Notes: generated from the letters alone by a model not told the origin. A DNA stretch of 64,000 bases from Winogradskyella schleiferi (GCF_013394655.1 NZ_CP053351.1:2758501-2822500), one strand, 5' to 3'. Counted from the stretch's first letter, positions 19,639-28,721 are shown. A program made the numbers and translations.

Positions 19639-20562
19639 ATGCAAAGACGATTTATAGATTACTTAGTCATCACTTTTAAAGGCATAGCCATGGGAGCAGC
19701 TGATGCTGTACCTGGTGTTTCTGGTGGTACCATTGCTTTTATCTCTGGGATATACGAAGAGTTAATTACAACCATTAGCAATATTAAACCATCTTTGATA
19801 ACCATTTGGAGACAAGAAGGTTTTAAAGCCTTTTGGACTGCAATAAATGGTAGTTTTCTTACGGCTTTGCTCACAGGTATTATTATCAGCTTTGTAAGTT
19901 TCATGCGTGTTGCCAAATATCTATTGGAGCATCATCCTGTGCTCATTTGGTCGTTCTTTTTCGGACTTATTGTTGCCAGTATTTATTACGTCGCAAAGCA
20001 AATTACACGATGGCGATTTGCCACTTATTTATCTATAATTGCAGGAGCAATCGTTGCTTATTATATAACCACGTTACCATCAATGGCAGGAAATAACAAT
20101 AATTTCTTTCTGTTTTTTGCAGGAGCTATTGCTATTTGTGCGATGATACTTCCAGGAGTTTCGGGTTCATTTATATTAGTGGTTCTCGGAGCTTACAAAG
20201 CACTTAGTGATGCCATCCATGACTTTGATTTTAAGCGCCTAGCTATTTTTATATTAGGAGCAATAATAGGTTTATTATCATTTAGTAGGATACTAAAATG
20301 GCTTTTTAAAAATTACCATAACTTAACCATGGCATTGTTAACGGGTTTTATATTAGGATCATTAAATAAAGTTTGGCCTTGGAAGCGCGTTTTGTCTTGG
20401 CGAACGGATTCCGAAGGACTTCAAGTACCTTTTAAGGAAGAAAGTGTTTGGCCTACTGCTTTTGATGGAGAACCACAAATTGTTTTTGCTATACTACTAA
20501 TGTTTGCAGGTTTTTTCGCCATACTTTTATTAGAACAATTGGGATCTAAACACCAAAATTAA
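19639..20562 (+). CDS. DUF368 (PopT-type undecaprenyl-phosphate transporter) membrane protein, copy 1
   Basis: A 307-residue polytopic membrane protein of the DUF368 family. It has the family's two internal repeats, each with a Gly/Pro/Ser motif (AADAVPGVSGGTIAF near the N-terminus and MILPGVSGSFILVVLG in the second half), and about eight to nine hydrophobic helices. DUF368 (PopT) and DedA-family proteins were recently shown to flip undecaprenyl phosphate back across the membrane for reuse in peptidoglycan and O-antigen synthesis; the assignment here rests on the family. Its stop codon is immediately followed by the ATG of a paralogue. Confidence 0.9.
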   Translation: MQRRFIDYLVITFKGIAMGAADAVPGVSGGTIAFISGIYEELITTISNIKPSLITIWRQEGFKAFWTAINGSFLTALLTGIIISFVSFMRVAKYLLEHHPVLIWSFFFGLIVASIYYVAKQITRWRFATYLSIIAGAIVAYYITTLPSMAGNNNNFFLFFAGAIAICAMILPGVSGSFILVVLGAYKALSDAIHDFDFKRLAIFILGAIIGLLSFSRILKWLFKNYHNLTMALLTGFILGSLNKVWPWKRVLSWRTDSEGLQVPFKEESVWPTAFDGEPQIVFAILLMFAGFFAILLLEQLGSKHQN

Positions 20563-21582
20563 ATGCAAAGTACCAGAACCCTAATCGATCGTATATTTTT
20601 GGTCATTAAAGGTTTGGCAATGGGAGCTGCCAATAAAGTACCTGGTGTTTCTGGTGGAGTTGTTGCTTTTGTCGCTGGTTTTTACCAAGAATTTATATAC
20701 TCATTACAACGCGTCAATAAAACAGCTTTTAAATTTTTATTAAACGGTAGATTTAGAAGCTTCTATCGTTACATTAACGGTAAATTTTTAAGCTTACTAT
20801 TCTTAGGAATGGTGGTGAGTTATTTCAGTGTTTCAAAAATCCTGGATTACCTCATTGTACACTACGAGCTTTATGTATGGAGTACATTCTTCGGAATGAT
20901 TTTAGGTTCGATATATTATATCAGCAAAGATTTTAAAGAATGGAACAGAACAACACTTTTGGCTTTAACCCTTGGTGCTATTGTTGGAATAAGTATTAGT
21001 TTCTTAGATCCTGCCACAGAAAATGACAACCTCTTTTTTGTTTTCTTTTGTGGTATCATTAGTGTTTCTGGTATGACTTTACCTGGTTTTTCAGGTTCGT
21101 TTATTCTAATTCTATTAGGTAATTATGTGTTACTTTTGGTCGATTCCGTAAATGCACTTTACGATACCATCTTCGACGTGTTTACTGGTAATTTTGAATT
21201 TATCCATAACGAAGTCCGTATTAGACTCTTAAAAGTTTTAGTAGTTTTCACATTAGGTTCAGTTACAGGTTTAGTGACATTCTCCCATATATTGAATTAT
21301 ATCTTGAAACATTATAAAAATATCACATTAGCTACTATAATGGGTTTTATAATTGGTTCGCTAGGTGTGGTTTGGCCATGGAAAAAAACCATCTACAAAA
21401 CAAACCTTGATGGTTCGCAAATTTTAGATTCTACAGGAAAACAAATTATCACTAATTATGAGCGGTTTTTGCCAGAACTCAGCACCCAAACTTACATTGC
21501 AATTGCTTATATTGCCATTGGGATCCTCATAGTTTTAGGATTAGAATGGTATGGACAACGCACAAGACAAATCAAAACTTAA
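20563..21582 (+). CDS. DUF368 (PopT-type undecaprenyl-phosphate transporter) membrane protein, copy 2
   Basis: A 339-residue paralogue of the preceding protein, starting at the base after its stop codon. The motifs are retained with changes: AANKVPGVSGGVVAF replaces AADAVPGVSGG (Asp to Asn), and MTLPGFSGSFILILLG replaces MILPGVSGSF. It has a longer loop with FDVFTGNFEFIH. Both are expected in the inner membrane and to act on undecaprenyl phosphate, inferred from the family. The Asp/Asn difference could mark a functional split or a heteromer. Its last 32 bases overlap aroE. Confidence 0.9.
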   Translation: MQSTRTLIDRIFLVIKGLAMGAANKVPGVSGGVVAFVAGFYQEFIYSLQRVNKTAFKFLLNGRFRSFYRYINGKFLSLLFLGMVVSYFSVSKILDYLIVHYELYVWSTFFGMILGSIYYISKDFKEWNRTTLLALTLGAIVGISISFLDPATENDNLFFVFFCGIISVSGMTLPGFSGSFILILLGNYVLLLVDSVNALYDTIFDVFTGNFEFIHNEVRIRLLKVLVVFTLGSVTGLVTFSHILNYILKHYKNITLATIMGFIIGSLGVVWPWKKTIYKTNLDGSQILDSTGKQIITNYERFLPELSTQTYIAIAYIAIGILIVLGLEWYGQRTRQIKT

Positions 21583-22324
21583 ATTCGGGCTCGTAGGTCG
21601 AGATATCTCCTACTCTTTTTCAAGAGGTTATTTTGCGGATAAATTCGACAGGGAAAATTTACCCTATTCCTATGTGAATTTCGATTTGCAATCAATAGGC
21701 GAACTCAAAGTGATAATTAAAAACACATCGAACTTAAAAGGCTTAAATGTAACTATTCCTTATAAAGAACAGGTGATGCCATTGCTCGATAAATTGAATA
21801 AGGAAGCAGAAAAAATTGGTGCTGTAAACACCATTCGGTTTACAAAAAGTGGAAAACTCATTGGTTATAATACCGATTTTTATGGTTTTAAAAACTCACT
21901 CGAACCGCATTTAAAATCACACCATAAAAAAGCCTTGATTCTTGGTACAGGTGGTGCTTCTAAAGCGATTGCTTATGCGCTTAAAAAGCTAAACATTCAA
22001 TTTGATTTTGTATCCCGTTCCCATAAAAAAGGGGTTACATTTTTGTATTCGGATTTAACAGAAAATACCATATCAGATTATACCATTATTATCAATTGCA
22101 CACCTATTGGCACATTTCCAAAAGTTAATGATTGTCCTGATATTCCGTATTCAGCTTTAACCGAAAATCATATTATGTATGATCTTATTTACAATCCCGA
22201 ACAAACAAAATTCCTAAAACATGGTTTTCAGAGAGGCGCAACCACAATCAATGGCTTAGAAATGCTTCGCTTACAAGCGGAAAAATCTTGGGAAATATGG
22301 TTTAATAACAAATTGAATATTTAG
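21551..22324 (+). CDS. aroE: Shikimate dehydrogenase
   Basis: A 257-residue enzyme that reduces 3-dehydroshikimate to shikimate with NADPH in aromatic amino-acid synthesis. The substrate domain opens GLVGRDISYSFS and carries the catalytic lysine in NVTIPYKE and the partner Asp in GYNTDFYG. The NADP-binding loop is LILGTGGASKAIAYAL. The C-terminal motif NGLEMLRLQAE is also present. The start overlaps the upstream DUF368 gene by 32 bases, so translation is probably coupled; a later start would cut the first strand. Confidence 0.93.
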   Translation: MDNAQDKSKLKFGLVGRDISYSFSRGYFADKFDRENLPYSYVNFDLQSIGELKVIIKNTSNLKGLNVTIPYKEQVMPLLDKLNKEAEKIGAVNTIRFTKSGKLIGYNTDFYGFKNSLEPHLKSHHKKALILGTGGASKAIAYALKKLNIQFDFVSRSHKKGVTFLYSDLTENTISDYTIIINCTPIGTFPKVNDCPDIPYSALTENHIMYDLIYNPEQTKFLKHGFQRGATTINGLEMLRLQAEKSWEIWFNNKLNI

Positions 22325-22649
22325 AACTAACATATTTTAAGTAGATATAAACCAATATTGTCCGAAAAAAGATAAAAGACCGCTGTACTGATAGATTATA
22401 GAAAAAATTCTAACTAACTGAAAAACTGAATTATAATCATTTTACCAGTTTAATAATTCTTTATATGCAAATGCTAAGGTATCTCGATTTAAAAACTCTT
22501 GAAAACTCGATAACACCAAAGCTTTAAGCGAACATACATTAAACAATCAATAATAGATATATATATCATAAAATATGAGCTCTAGGTTCATTTCCTTTGT
22601 AGTTCTAACGGTTGTTAGTATCTTTAACCATCTATAAAAAAATTGACTT
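22325..22649. other. Intergenic stretch of 325 bp
   Basis: No gene or convincing hairpin. TATCTTTA, about 30 bases before the ATG at 22650, is one base off the TAnnTTTG -7 element and could be the promoter of the DUF349 gene. Confidence 0.4.
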
Positions 22650-24794
22650 ATGTCTGAGAATGATAACCTGCCAAAAGCAGATGGAAAAAAAGAAGTAGAA
22701 TCGACAGAAACTACGCCAACACCAAAAACGACCAAAGACGTTGAAACGAAAATCGAATCTGAGGGCACACCTGATAAAGATGCCGAAATAAAAACGGATG
22801 AAACTGAGGTTAAAGCGAAAACTGAAACAACTTCAGAACAAGTTACGGAAGAAACAAAAGACGCTAAAACGGATGACGAAACAAAGGTGGAAACTGATAT
22901 AGAAACTGAGATGGAAACTGAAAGTGAAGCCAAAGTTGTTGAAAATGACACTGAGAATGAAGCTGAAGTCGTAGCCACCACAAAAAAAACGTCCAAAGAC
23001 GATCACGTTGATGAGATTGAAGCGTCTAACGCCGAGGATGCGGAAGATGAATCCAATGCTGAACGCCATGAGGTAGAGGAAAAAGACTACCATGCCATGA
23101 GTATGAATGAATTGGCTACGGAATTAAACCGGTTATTGAAACATCACAAAATCCAAACGATTTCTAAAAACGTCAATGAAATAAAATCGGAATTCAACGC
23201 CAAATTCAGTGAACTTTTAGACGAAAAAAAGGAAGAGTTTATTGAAGATGGTGGCAATGAAATTGACTTCTATTACACCAACGACACCAAAAAACTGTTC
23301 AATTCACTTTATAAAAATTACAAACAATCCATTGGCGCTTATTATAAGGAACGCGAGCAAAACCTAAAGCAAAATCTTGAAGATAGATTACAAATCATAG
23401 AAGATATTAAAGGGTTACTCAATGTTGAAGAAAACATGGGCACCACTTATAAGCACTTCAAAGAGCTTCAGGAAAAATGGCGTAATGCTGGCCCAATTCC
23501 AAGAGACAAATACAATAATGCTTGGAATACCTACCACCATCATGTAGAGCGTTTTTACGACTTTTTGCATCTCAATAATGATTTGCGGGATATGGATTTT
23601 AAGCACAACTATGATCAAAAATTAAAAATCATAGAACGTGCAGAAGAATTGGCACAAGATGAAAATACCAATCGCTCCTTTAGAGAGTTGCAAGTATTAC
23701 ACAAATTATGGAAAGAAGAACTCGGTCCTGTTGGCAAAGAACATCGAGAAGAAATTTGGGAACGTTTTAGCAAAGCCACAAAAGCAATTCACGACAAGCG
23801 TCAAGCTTATTTTGCGGATATGGACAAAGCTCATGAAAAAAATCTTGAGCGCAAAGAAGAAATAATAGCCCAAATCGCAGCGATAGCAGAAGATAAAGCT
23901 AGTTCACACAGTGCTTGGCAGAAAAAGATAAAAGAGATTGAAGCCTTAAGGGATGCTTTTTTCAAGGCTGGCAAAGTGCCTATAAAAGTTAATGAAGCTA
24001 CTTGGGCAAAGTTTAAAGATGCGGTAAGGACCTTTAATCGTGGGAAAAATAAATTCTATAAAGATTTAAAGAAAGATCAATACGAGAATCTAAAAAAGAA
24101 AAAAGAACTTATTCAAATTGCGGAAGACAATAAGGATAGTGAAGATTTTAAAACAGTCACACCCTTGATGAAGAAAATTCAGAGCGATTGGAAAAAAATA
24201 GGTCATGTACCAAGACGCGATAGTGATAAAATCTGGAAACAGTTTAAAAAAGCCTGCAACCATTATTTTGACAGAATGCATGCGCAGCGCAAAGCACAAG
24301 ACCAACATCTTTATGATGCTTTTGATAAAAAAGTAAAACTTCTTGACGATTTAAAAGCGATGGAACTTAGCGACGATCCAAAAGCAGATGTTGACATCTT
24401 AAAATCCAAGATTTCCGAGTGGAAAGACATAGGTCATGTACCACAGAACAAACGTTATATCGATGGCAAATTCTACAAAGCCATAGATGATGCCTTTGAT
24501 AAACTGAAAATGGACAAGTCCAAATTAGAGATGATTAAATTTGATAGTAAACTTGAAAATTTGGCCAGTCCTGATGATACAAGATTATTGGATAACGAGT
24601 ACAACTTTATCAAAAAACGAATGAGCGAGATTAAATCTGAAATCAATCAATTGGAAAACAATCTACAGTTTTTCTCTAATGTAAAATCGGATAATCCTTT
24701 AGTTAAGGATGTACATAAAAATATCGCTAATCATAAAAAAGAATTAGAGACTTGGAAGAAAAAGTTATCTAAGGTTCGTGGGATGTATAGTTAA
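22650..24794 (+). CDS. DUF349 domain-containing protein with acidic N-terminal region
   Basis: A 714-residue cytoplasmic protein. Residues 1-145 are low-complexity, rich in Glu, Asp, Lys and Thr, and probably disordered. From about 220 to 640 there are five DUF349 repeats, each a helical bundle with a Trp-containing motif (LQEKWRNAGPIPR, LWKEELGPVGKEHREEIW, KAGKVPIKVNEATWAKF, DWKKIGHVPRRDSDKIW, EWKDIGHVPQNKRY). A coiled coil closes the protein. The repeat is widespread in Bacteroidota; its biochemical role is not established. Confidence 0.9.
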   Translation: MSENDNLPKADGKKEVESTETTPTPKTTKDVETKIESEGTPDKDAEIKTDETEVKAKTETTSEQVTEETKDAKTDDETKVETDIETEMETESEAKVVENDTENEAEVVATTKKTSKDDHVDEIEASNAEDAEDESNAERHEVEEKDYHAMSMNELATELNRLLKHHKIQTISKNVNEIKSEFNAKFSELLDEKKEEFIEDGGNEIDFYYTNDTKKLFNSLYKNYKQSIGAYYKEREQNLKQNLEDRLQIIEDIKGLLNVEENMGTTYKHFKELQEKWRNAGPIPRDKYNNAWNTYHHHVERFYDFLHLNNDLRDMDFKHNYDQKLKIIERAEELAQDENTNRSFRELQVLHKLWKEELGPVGKEHREEIWERFSKATKAIHDKRQAYFADMDKAHEKNLERKEEIIAQIAAIAEDKASSHSAWQKKIKEIEALRDAFFKAGKVPIKVNEATWAKFKDAVRTFNRGKNKFYKDLKKDQYENLKKKKELIQIAEDNKDSEDFKTVTPLMKKIQSDWKKIGHVPRRDSDKIWKQFKKACNHYFDRMHAQRKAQDQHLYDAFDKKVKLLDDLKAMELSDDPKADVDILKSKISEWKDIGHVPQNKRYIDGKFYKAIDDAFDKLKMDKSKLEMIKFDSKLENLASPDDTRLLDNEYNFIKKRMSEIKSEINQLENNLQFFSNVKSDNPLVKDVHKNIANHKKELETWKKKLSKVRGMYS

Positions 24795-24806
24795 TAATTT
24801 TCTAGG

Positions 24807-25349
24807 TTGGAAGAAAATTTGAAAATAGATTTGAAATTTGATAGAGTAGATTTTGAACGAATCTATTTCAATGAAAATCAAGGACATTACTTTAAAAGTA
24901 AAACAACAAGAAAACCTTTATTCTATTTTATCCTAAGTCTAATCATATTTTCTGGTGTTTTTTATTACACCTATGAATATAGCAGCAAATATTTAGCACC
25001 TCCTTTTATAACTGAGTTTTTCTTTATTTTCCAACTTCTTAATTATGCTCATGCCATTTTTGAAACACGGAAACTTCGTATTAAAGTAAAATTGTACCTA
25101 GATCATATTGAAAGTTACAAAAAGCATAGTCTGTTACTTACACAAGATGAATTCAAAATATTTCAGGATAGTGAAACCTATAATGAAAACTGGTCTGATA
25201 TAACATCTACAGATATTACCAATTCACTTATACATATGATATCAAAATCTGAAACTTATCTCATTCCAAAAAACTCAATGTCAAATAATGAATATGAAAA
25301 ATTAAGAGAATATCTAAGTAATAGAGTTAACCCAAGAATTCACAAATGA
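24807..25349 (+). CDS. YcxB-like membrane protein
   Basis: About 180 residues with two transmembrane helices (roughly 36-52 and 60-78) and a C-terminal soluble domain with the YcxB-like pattern: a strand-rich segment around LYLDHIESY and a SWxDI-like motif (NWSDITSTDI), then YLIPKNSMS. The start is uncertain. TTG at 24807 gives the longest frame and sits 12 bases after the preceding stop; a second TTG at 24822 and an ATG at 24871 are alternatives. Function is unknown. It is probably cotranscribed with the DUF349 gene. Confidence 0.7.
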   Translation: MEENLKIDLKFDRVDFERIYFNENQGHYFKSKTTRKPLFYFILSLIIFSGVFYYTYEYSSKYLAPPFITEFFFIFQLLNYAHAIFETRKLRIKVKLYLDHIESYKKHSLLLTQDEFKIFQDSETYNENWSDITSTDITNSLIHMISKSETYLIPKNSMSNNEYEKLREYLSNRVNPRIHK

Positions 25350-25423
25350 ATTGTTCAAATCCTTCGTTGGTAAGAGTTTGTAAATAGACCATATTCTTTT
25401 CAGACATAATCAAAATCATCAGA

Positions 25424-26218
25424 GTGGAAAAAACAATATTTGAAATTACTAAAATGGACTGTCCTTCGGAAGAGAATCTAATCCGAATGAAATTGGACGG
25501 AATTTCAAGTATTAAGAATTTGGACTTTGATATTCCCAACCGAAAATTGATCGTCTTTCACAGCGGCGAAACCGACCAAATCGAAAAATCCATTCTAGAA
25601 CTTAATTTAGGCGGTATGAAAATCTCGAGCGAACAGACCGACCATACGGAATTTAAAGAAATTGCGAACCAAAAAAAGCTACTTTGGTCTGTACTCGCCA
25701 TAAATTTTGCTTTTTTCGTTATCGAAATGACAACGGGAATAATCTCAAAATCCATGGGACTTGTTGCTGATAGTTTAGATATGCTTGCAGATAGTTTTGT
25801 TTATGGAATTAGCTTGTTCGCGGTAGGTGGCACTTTGATTAAAAAAAAACGGATTGCTAAACTAGCCGGATATTTCCAAATAGCACTTGCTATTATTGGT
25901 TTTGTAGAAGTTTTAAGACGTTTTTTCGAAAGTGAAAGACTTCCCGATTTTTCAACAATGATTATTGTGTCCATTTTTGCTCTTATTGCAAACGGAGTTT
26001 GTCTTTATATTTTACAAAAGTCGAAGAGTAAGGAAGAGGCTCATATGAAAGCAAGCATGATTTTCACTTCCAATGATGTAATCATTAACTTAGGTGTCAT
26101 AATCGCTGGAGTTTTGGTCAATTGGTTGAGTTCAAATAAACCTGATCTGATAATCGGAACAATTGTTTTTGTGTTGGTAATTCAAGGCGCATTTCGGATA
26201 TTGAAATTAAGCAAGTGA
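25424..26218 (+). CDS. Cation transporter of the CDF (cation diffusion facilitator) type with HMA-like N-terminus
   Basis: A 264-residue inner-membrane transporter; the start is a GTG. Residues 1-75 resemble a heavy-metal-associated domain, but the metal loop reads MDCPSEE, with only one Cys where copper-binding HMA domains have two. From about 85 on there are five or six helices of the CDF type, with the metal-site pattern SLDMLADS in place of the usual D-x-x-x-D motif and a second acidic/Asn site in SNDVIINLGV. It is shorter than typical CDF proteins and lacks their cytoplasmic C-terminal domain. Probable divalent metal efflux; the specific ion is unknown. Confidence 0.85.
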   Translation: MEKTIFEITKMDCPSEENLIRMKLDGISSIKNLDFDIPNRKLIVFHSGETDQIEKSILELNLGGMKISSEQTDHTEFKEIANQKKLLWSVLAINFAFFVIEMTTGIISKSMGLVADSLDMLADSFVYGISLFAVGGTLIKKKRIAKLAGYFQIALAIIGFVEVLRRFFESERLPDFSTMIIVSIFALIANGVCLYILQKSKSKEEAHMKASMIFTSNDVIINLGVIIAGVLVNWLSSNKPDLIIGTIVFVLVIQGAFRILKLSK

Positions 26219-26294
26219 ATAATTGCTGGCGCGAGTAAAACATTATAGAACTTAAGTCCAAAGTTTTGTATTCAAAATAACATATCATCCTGAG

Positions 26295-26314
26295 ATTCCT
26301 GCCTACGCAGGAAT
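26295..26314. repeat. Short dispersed hairpin repeat
   Basis: ATTCCTGCCTACGCAGGAAT has a perfect 8-bp stem and a 4-base loop. The sequence type (CCTGCCTACGCAGG) is familiar from intergenic repeats in several bacterial groups. Confidence 0.5.
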
Positions 26315-26324
26315 TTTAAATATC

Positions 26325-26354
26325 AAAACCCACCTGTCTCAACAGATGGGTTTT
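26325..26354. terminator. Bidirectional terminator between convergent genes
   Basis: AAAACCCACCTGT (26325-26337) pairs with ACAGATGGGTTTT (26342-26354), 13 positions with one non-Watson-Crick pair and a four-base loop. The A-run on the left and T-run on the right suit termination of both the rightward cation transporter and the leftward mazG transcript. Confidence 0.75.
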
Positions 26355-26687
26355 GCCCTAACTAAACTAAATTAACCTTAATTACAACCGCTTAAAATAA
26401 TAATTAAGATCTCCTACTAAGATTATAAAAGCGCGTTTGCTTTTATATAGAGTATTTACGTACAGAATTTAGTTTTGGATGTTTTGCGTTGACATTTTTT
26501 TCAAAATTTAAATAAAACTTAAAAACAAGTCGATTATGACCTTAGATTTAGCTCTTGTTATTTAAATATTAGCTATAATAGCAAATTGATAATTTGAAAT
26601 AAAATGGAAAAATAGCACAGAATTGATTTGTTTAAAAAGAGATTAGCTGCGCTGAACCTAAAGGTTTGTCTGCGGTCGCAGGAATTT

Positions 26688-27461
26688 TTAGAGCAGTTTA
26701 GCTTCTTCCCAAAACACATCCATTTCGGCAAGTGTCATGTCCTTCAAAGATTTGTCTAAATCTTTAGCCTTGGCTTCAAGATATTGAAAGCGTTTAATGA
26801 ATTTTTTGTTGGTACGTTCTAGAGCGTTTTCAGGATTAACTTTTAGGAAGCGAGCGTAATTTATCATTGAAAACATAACGTCGCCGAACTCGCTTTCAAT
26901 CGCATCTTGGTCGCCTTTGGCGATTTCAGCCTTTAATTCGGCCAACTCCTCCTCTACTTTTTCAAAAACCTGTTCAGGTTCTTCCCAATCAAAACCAACA
27001 CCAGCAACTTTATCTTGAATTCTGCTAGCCTTAACCATAGCAGGTAAACTTTTTGGCACACCTTCGAGTACACTTTTCTTACCTTCTTTTAACTTCAGTT
27101 GTTCCCAATTGCGCTTAACGTCTTCTTCGTTCTCAACTTTTACATCGCCATAAATATGTGGATGGCGATCGATAAGTTTGTCGCAAATACTATTGCAGAC
27201 ATCTGCAATATCAAAATTGTTAGTTTCGCTTCCTATTTTAGAATAGAAAACAATATGCAAAAGCACATCTCCCAATTCCTTTTTTACCTCGTCCAAATCA
27301 TTGACGAGAATGGCATCGCCAAGTTCGTAAACTTCCTCAATAGTGAGATGACGCAACGATTCCATGGTTTGTTTTTTATCCCAAGGACATAGCTCGCGCA
27401 GCTCATCCATGATAGTTAACAAACGCTCAAAGGCTTTTAATTGGGCTGTTTTATCAGACAT
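26688..27461 (-). CDS. mazG: Nucleoside triphosphate pyrophosphohydrolase MazG
   Basis: A 257-residue all-alpha NTP pyrophosphohydrolase that hydrolyses NTPs to NMP and pyrophosphate. It has two MazG domains: the first with CPWDKKQTMESLRHLTIEE and EVYELGDAI followed by KKELGDVLLHIVFYSKI, and the second with EELAELKAEI and ESEFGDVMFSMINYARF. The metal-binding Glu/Asp residues are present in both. I start it at the ATG ending at 27461; another ATG three codons upstream (27470) is possible. It is the first of several leftward housekeeping genes here and is preceded by a repeat half-unit. Confidence 0.95.
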   Translation of the reverse strand: MSDKTAQLKAFERLLTIMDELRELCPWDKKQTMESLRHLTIEEVYELGDAILVNDLDEVKKELGDVLLHIVFYSKIGSETNNFDIADVCNSICDKLIDRHPHIYGDVKVENEEDVKRNWEQLKLKEGKKSVLEGVPKSLPAMVKASRIQDKVAGVGFDWEEPEQVFEKVEEELAELKAEIAKGDQDAIESEFGDVMFSMINYARFLKVNPENALERTNKKFIKRFQYLEAKAKDLDKSLKDMTLAEMDVFWEEAKLL

Positions 27462-27480
27462 TAATTTCATATAAAATGTT

Positions 27481-27533
27481 CTCGATACAATTTTGTTCTG
27501 AAAATATTCCGAACAAAATCACTCGAACTGATG
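27481..27533. repeat. Half-unit of the 7496-7602 palindromic repeat
   Basis: CTCGATACAATTTTGTTC at the left and GAACAAAATCACTCGAACTG at the right match, in reverse complement, the left arm of the repeat at 7498-7541 (GTTCGAGTGATTTT then TTGTATCGAG). Internally TTGTTC and GAACAA form a small hairpin. It lies between mazG and the DUF5606 gene. Confidence 0.6.
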
Positions 27534-27539
27534 CATGCT

Positions 27540-27971
27540 TTATTCTTCCTCAGAAGACGTGTCTTTATCTTCTTTTGGTTCCTCAAGTGCACCTAATAAA
27601 TCATTCTTTTGAAGTAAGTTGTACCATTGCACCACTTTCTTAATATCTGATGGATAGACACGATCTTCATCATACTCTGGTAATACTTCAAAGAAAAATT
27701 CTTCTAAAGTATCTTTTCCATCTTTATGGCTAATCGATGTTGGTTGTCCGTTTTCTTTTTCTTTAACTTTTTTAAGTACGTCTCTCAAAGGCACTTCTTC
27801 AGTCAAGGTATATATAGCGATTTCACTAAGAATGCTAATATTACTATGCGCACCAACTGTGATACGCTTTTTATCAATTAACGATTCTACAACCGCACCT
27901 GTTCTGGTCTGGGTAACAATTTGGTATAATCCCGGTTTTCCGGAAATGGATAGTATTTTGTCTAAGCTCAT
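27540..27971 (-). CDS. DUF5606 domain-containing protein
   Basis: A 143-residue protein typical of Bacteroidota. Its conserved start MSLDKILSISGKPGLYQIVT is followed by a small beta-barrel-like domain (GAVVESLIDKKRITVGAH) and a helical part with DIKKVVQWYNLLQKNDLL, then an acidic tail of Glu, Asp and Ser. Function is unknown. It lies 10 bases downstream of def, so the two are probably cotranscribed. Confidence 0.88.
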   Translation of the reverse strand: MSLDKILSISGKPGLYQIVTQTRTGAVVESLIDKKRITVGAHSNISILSEIAIYTLTEEVPLRDVLKKVKEKENGQPTSISHKDGKDTLEEFFFEVLPEYDEDRVYPSDIKKVVQWYNLLQKNDLLGALEEPKEDKDTSSEEE

Positions 27972-27981
27972 ATATATGGTA

Positions 27982-28572
27982 TTAGCGTTTTCTGCTCATT
28001 GCAGGAAATCGCATTTTGTAATCTATTTTAATTTTACCTTTAGAAATGTTGGTTAAACGTCCTTTTATTAAACGTTTTTTGAAAGATGATAGTTTATCTG
28101 TAAATAAAATACCTTCTATGTGGTCGTATTCATGTTGAATCACTCTAGCAATTAATCCATCGTATTCTTCAACATGCGTATCAAAGTTTTCATCTTGATA
28201 TTGAATTTTAATCTTTGGTTGCCTAAACACATCTTCCCTGACCTCTGGAATACTCAAACAACCTTCATTAAAAGCCCATTCATCGCCATCTTCTTCCAAA
28301 ATTTCAGCATTAATAAATGTCTTTTTGAAATTTTTTATCTGCTCTCGCTCTTTCTCCGAGAGATCTTCGTCGTCTGCAAAAGGACTAGTGTCCACCATAA
28401 ACATACGAATAGCCAAACCAATTTGAGGTGCCGCCAAACCAACGCCATAGGCACCATACATGGTTTCGTACATGTTCTCTATTAGCTCATTTAACTTCGG
28501 ATAATCTTTATCAATGGCTTTTGCTTTTTTCCTTAAAACAGCATCACCATAGGCAACGATTGGTAAAATCAT
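27982..28572 (-). CDS. def: Peptide deformylase
   Basis: A 196-residue metalloenzyme that removes the formyl group from the N-terminal methionine of new proteins. All three family motifs are present: GVGLAAPQIG, EGCLSIPEV with the metal-ligand Cys, and QHEYDHIEG with the two metal-ligand His and the catalytic Glu. I choose the ATG ending at 28572 (MILPIVAYGDAVLRKKA), which matches usual deformylase N-termini; the frame is open 13 codons further upstream. Confidence 0.96.
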   Translation of the reverse strand: MILPIVAYGDAVLRKKAKAIDKDYPKLNELIENMYETMYGAYGVGLAAPQIGLAIRMFMVDTSPFADDEDLSEKEREQIKNFKKTFINAEILEEDGDEWAFNEGCLSIPEVREDVFRQPKIKIQYQDENFDTHVEEYDGLIARVIQHEYDHIEGILFTDKLSSFKKRLIKGRLTNISKGKIKIDYKMRFPAMSRKR

Positions 28573-28721
28573 AATTCGTTTATTTTCGGGTGCAAAAGTA
28601 TTAAATTCCAATAATTAAATTCCAAATTCTAAGCACTAAATTCAATAGTACTTTCTCACAGATACTCAGAGCCGCAAAGTTTAATTACTAAAATCCTTTT
28701 ACTTTACATTTTTTTCTGGAC

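Larger units (their letters stand above)
26219..26687. other. Intergenic stretch with repeat remnants between convergent genes
   Basis: No gene is visible. It holds a perfect small hairpin ATTCCTGC...GCAGGAAT at 26295-26314 of a type common as dispersed repeats, a bidirectional terminator at 26325-26354, and degenerate repeat-like sequence around 26645-26685 (GCTGCGCTGAACC and GCGGTCGCAGG). Confidence 0.55.

Noticed and set aside
22547..22996. Leftward frame opposite the acidic start of the DUF349 gene
   Set aside because: It is the Ser/Val-rich mirror of a Glu/Thr/Lys-rich coding region; such antisense frames arise automatically from low-complexity codons.
25327..25539. Leftward frame of 70 codons ending LTNEGFEQFICEFLG across the start of the cation transporter gene
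   Set aside because: It overlaps the N-terminal coding part of the better supported rightward gene and has no family match; only its last 26 codons lie in non-coding sequence. A short gene remnant is possible but not supported.
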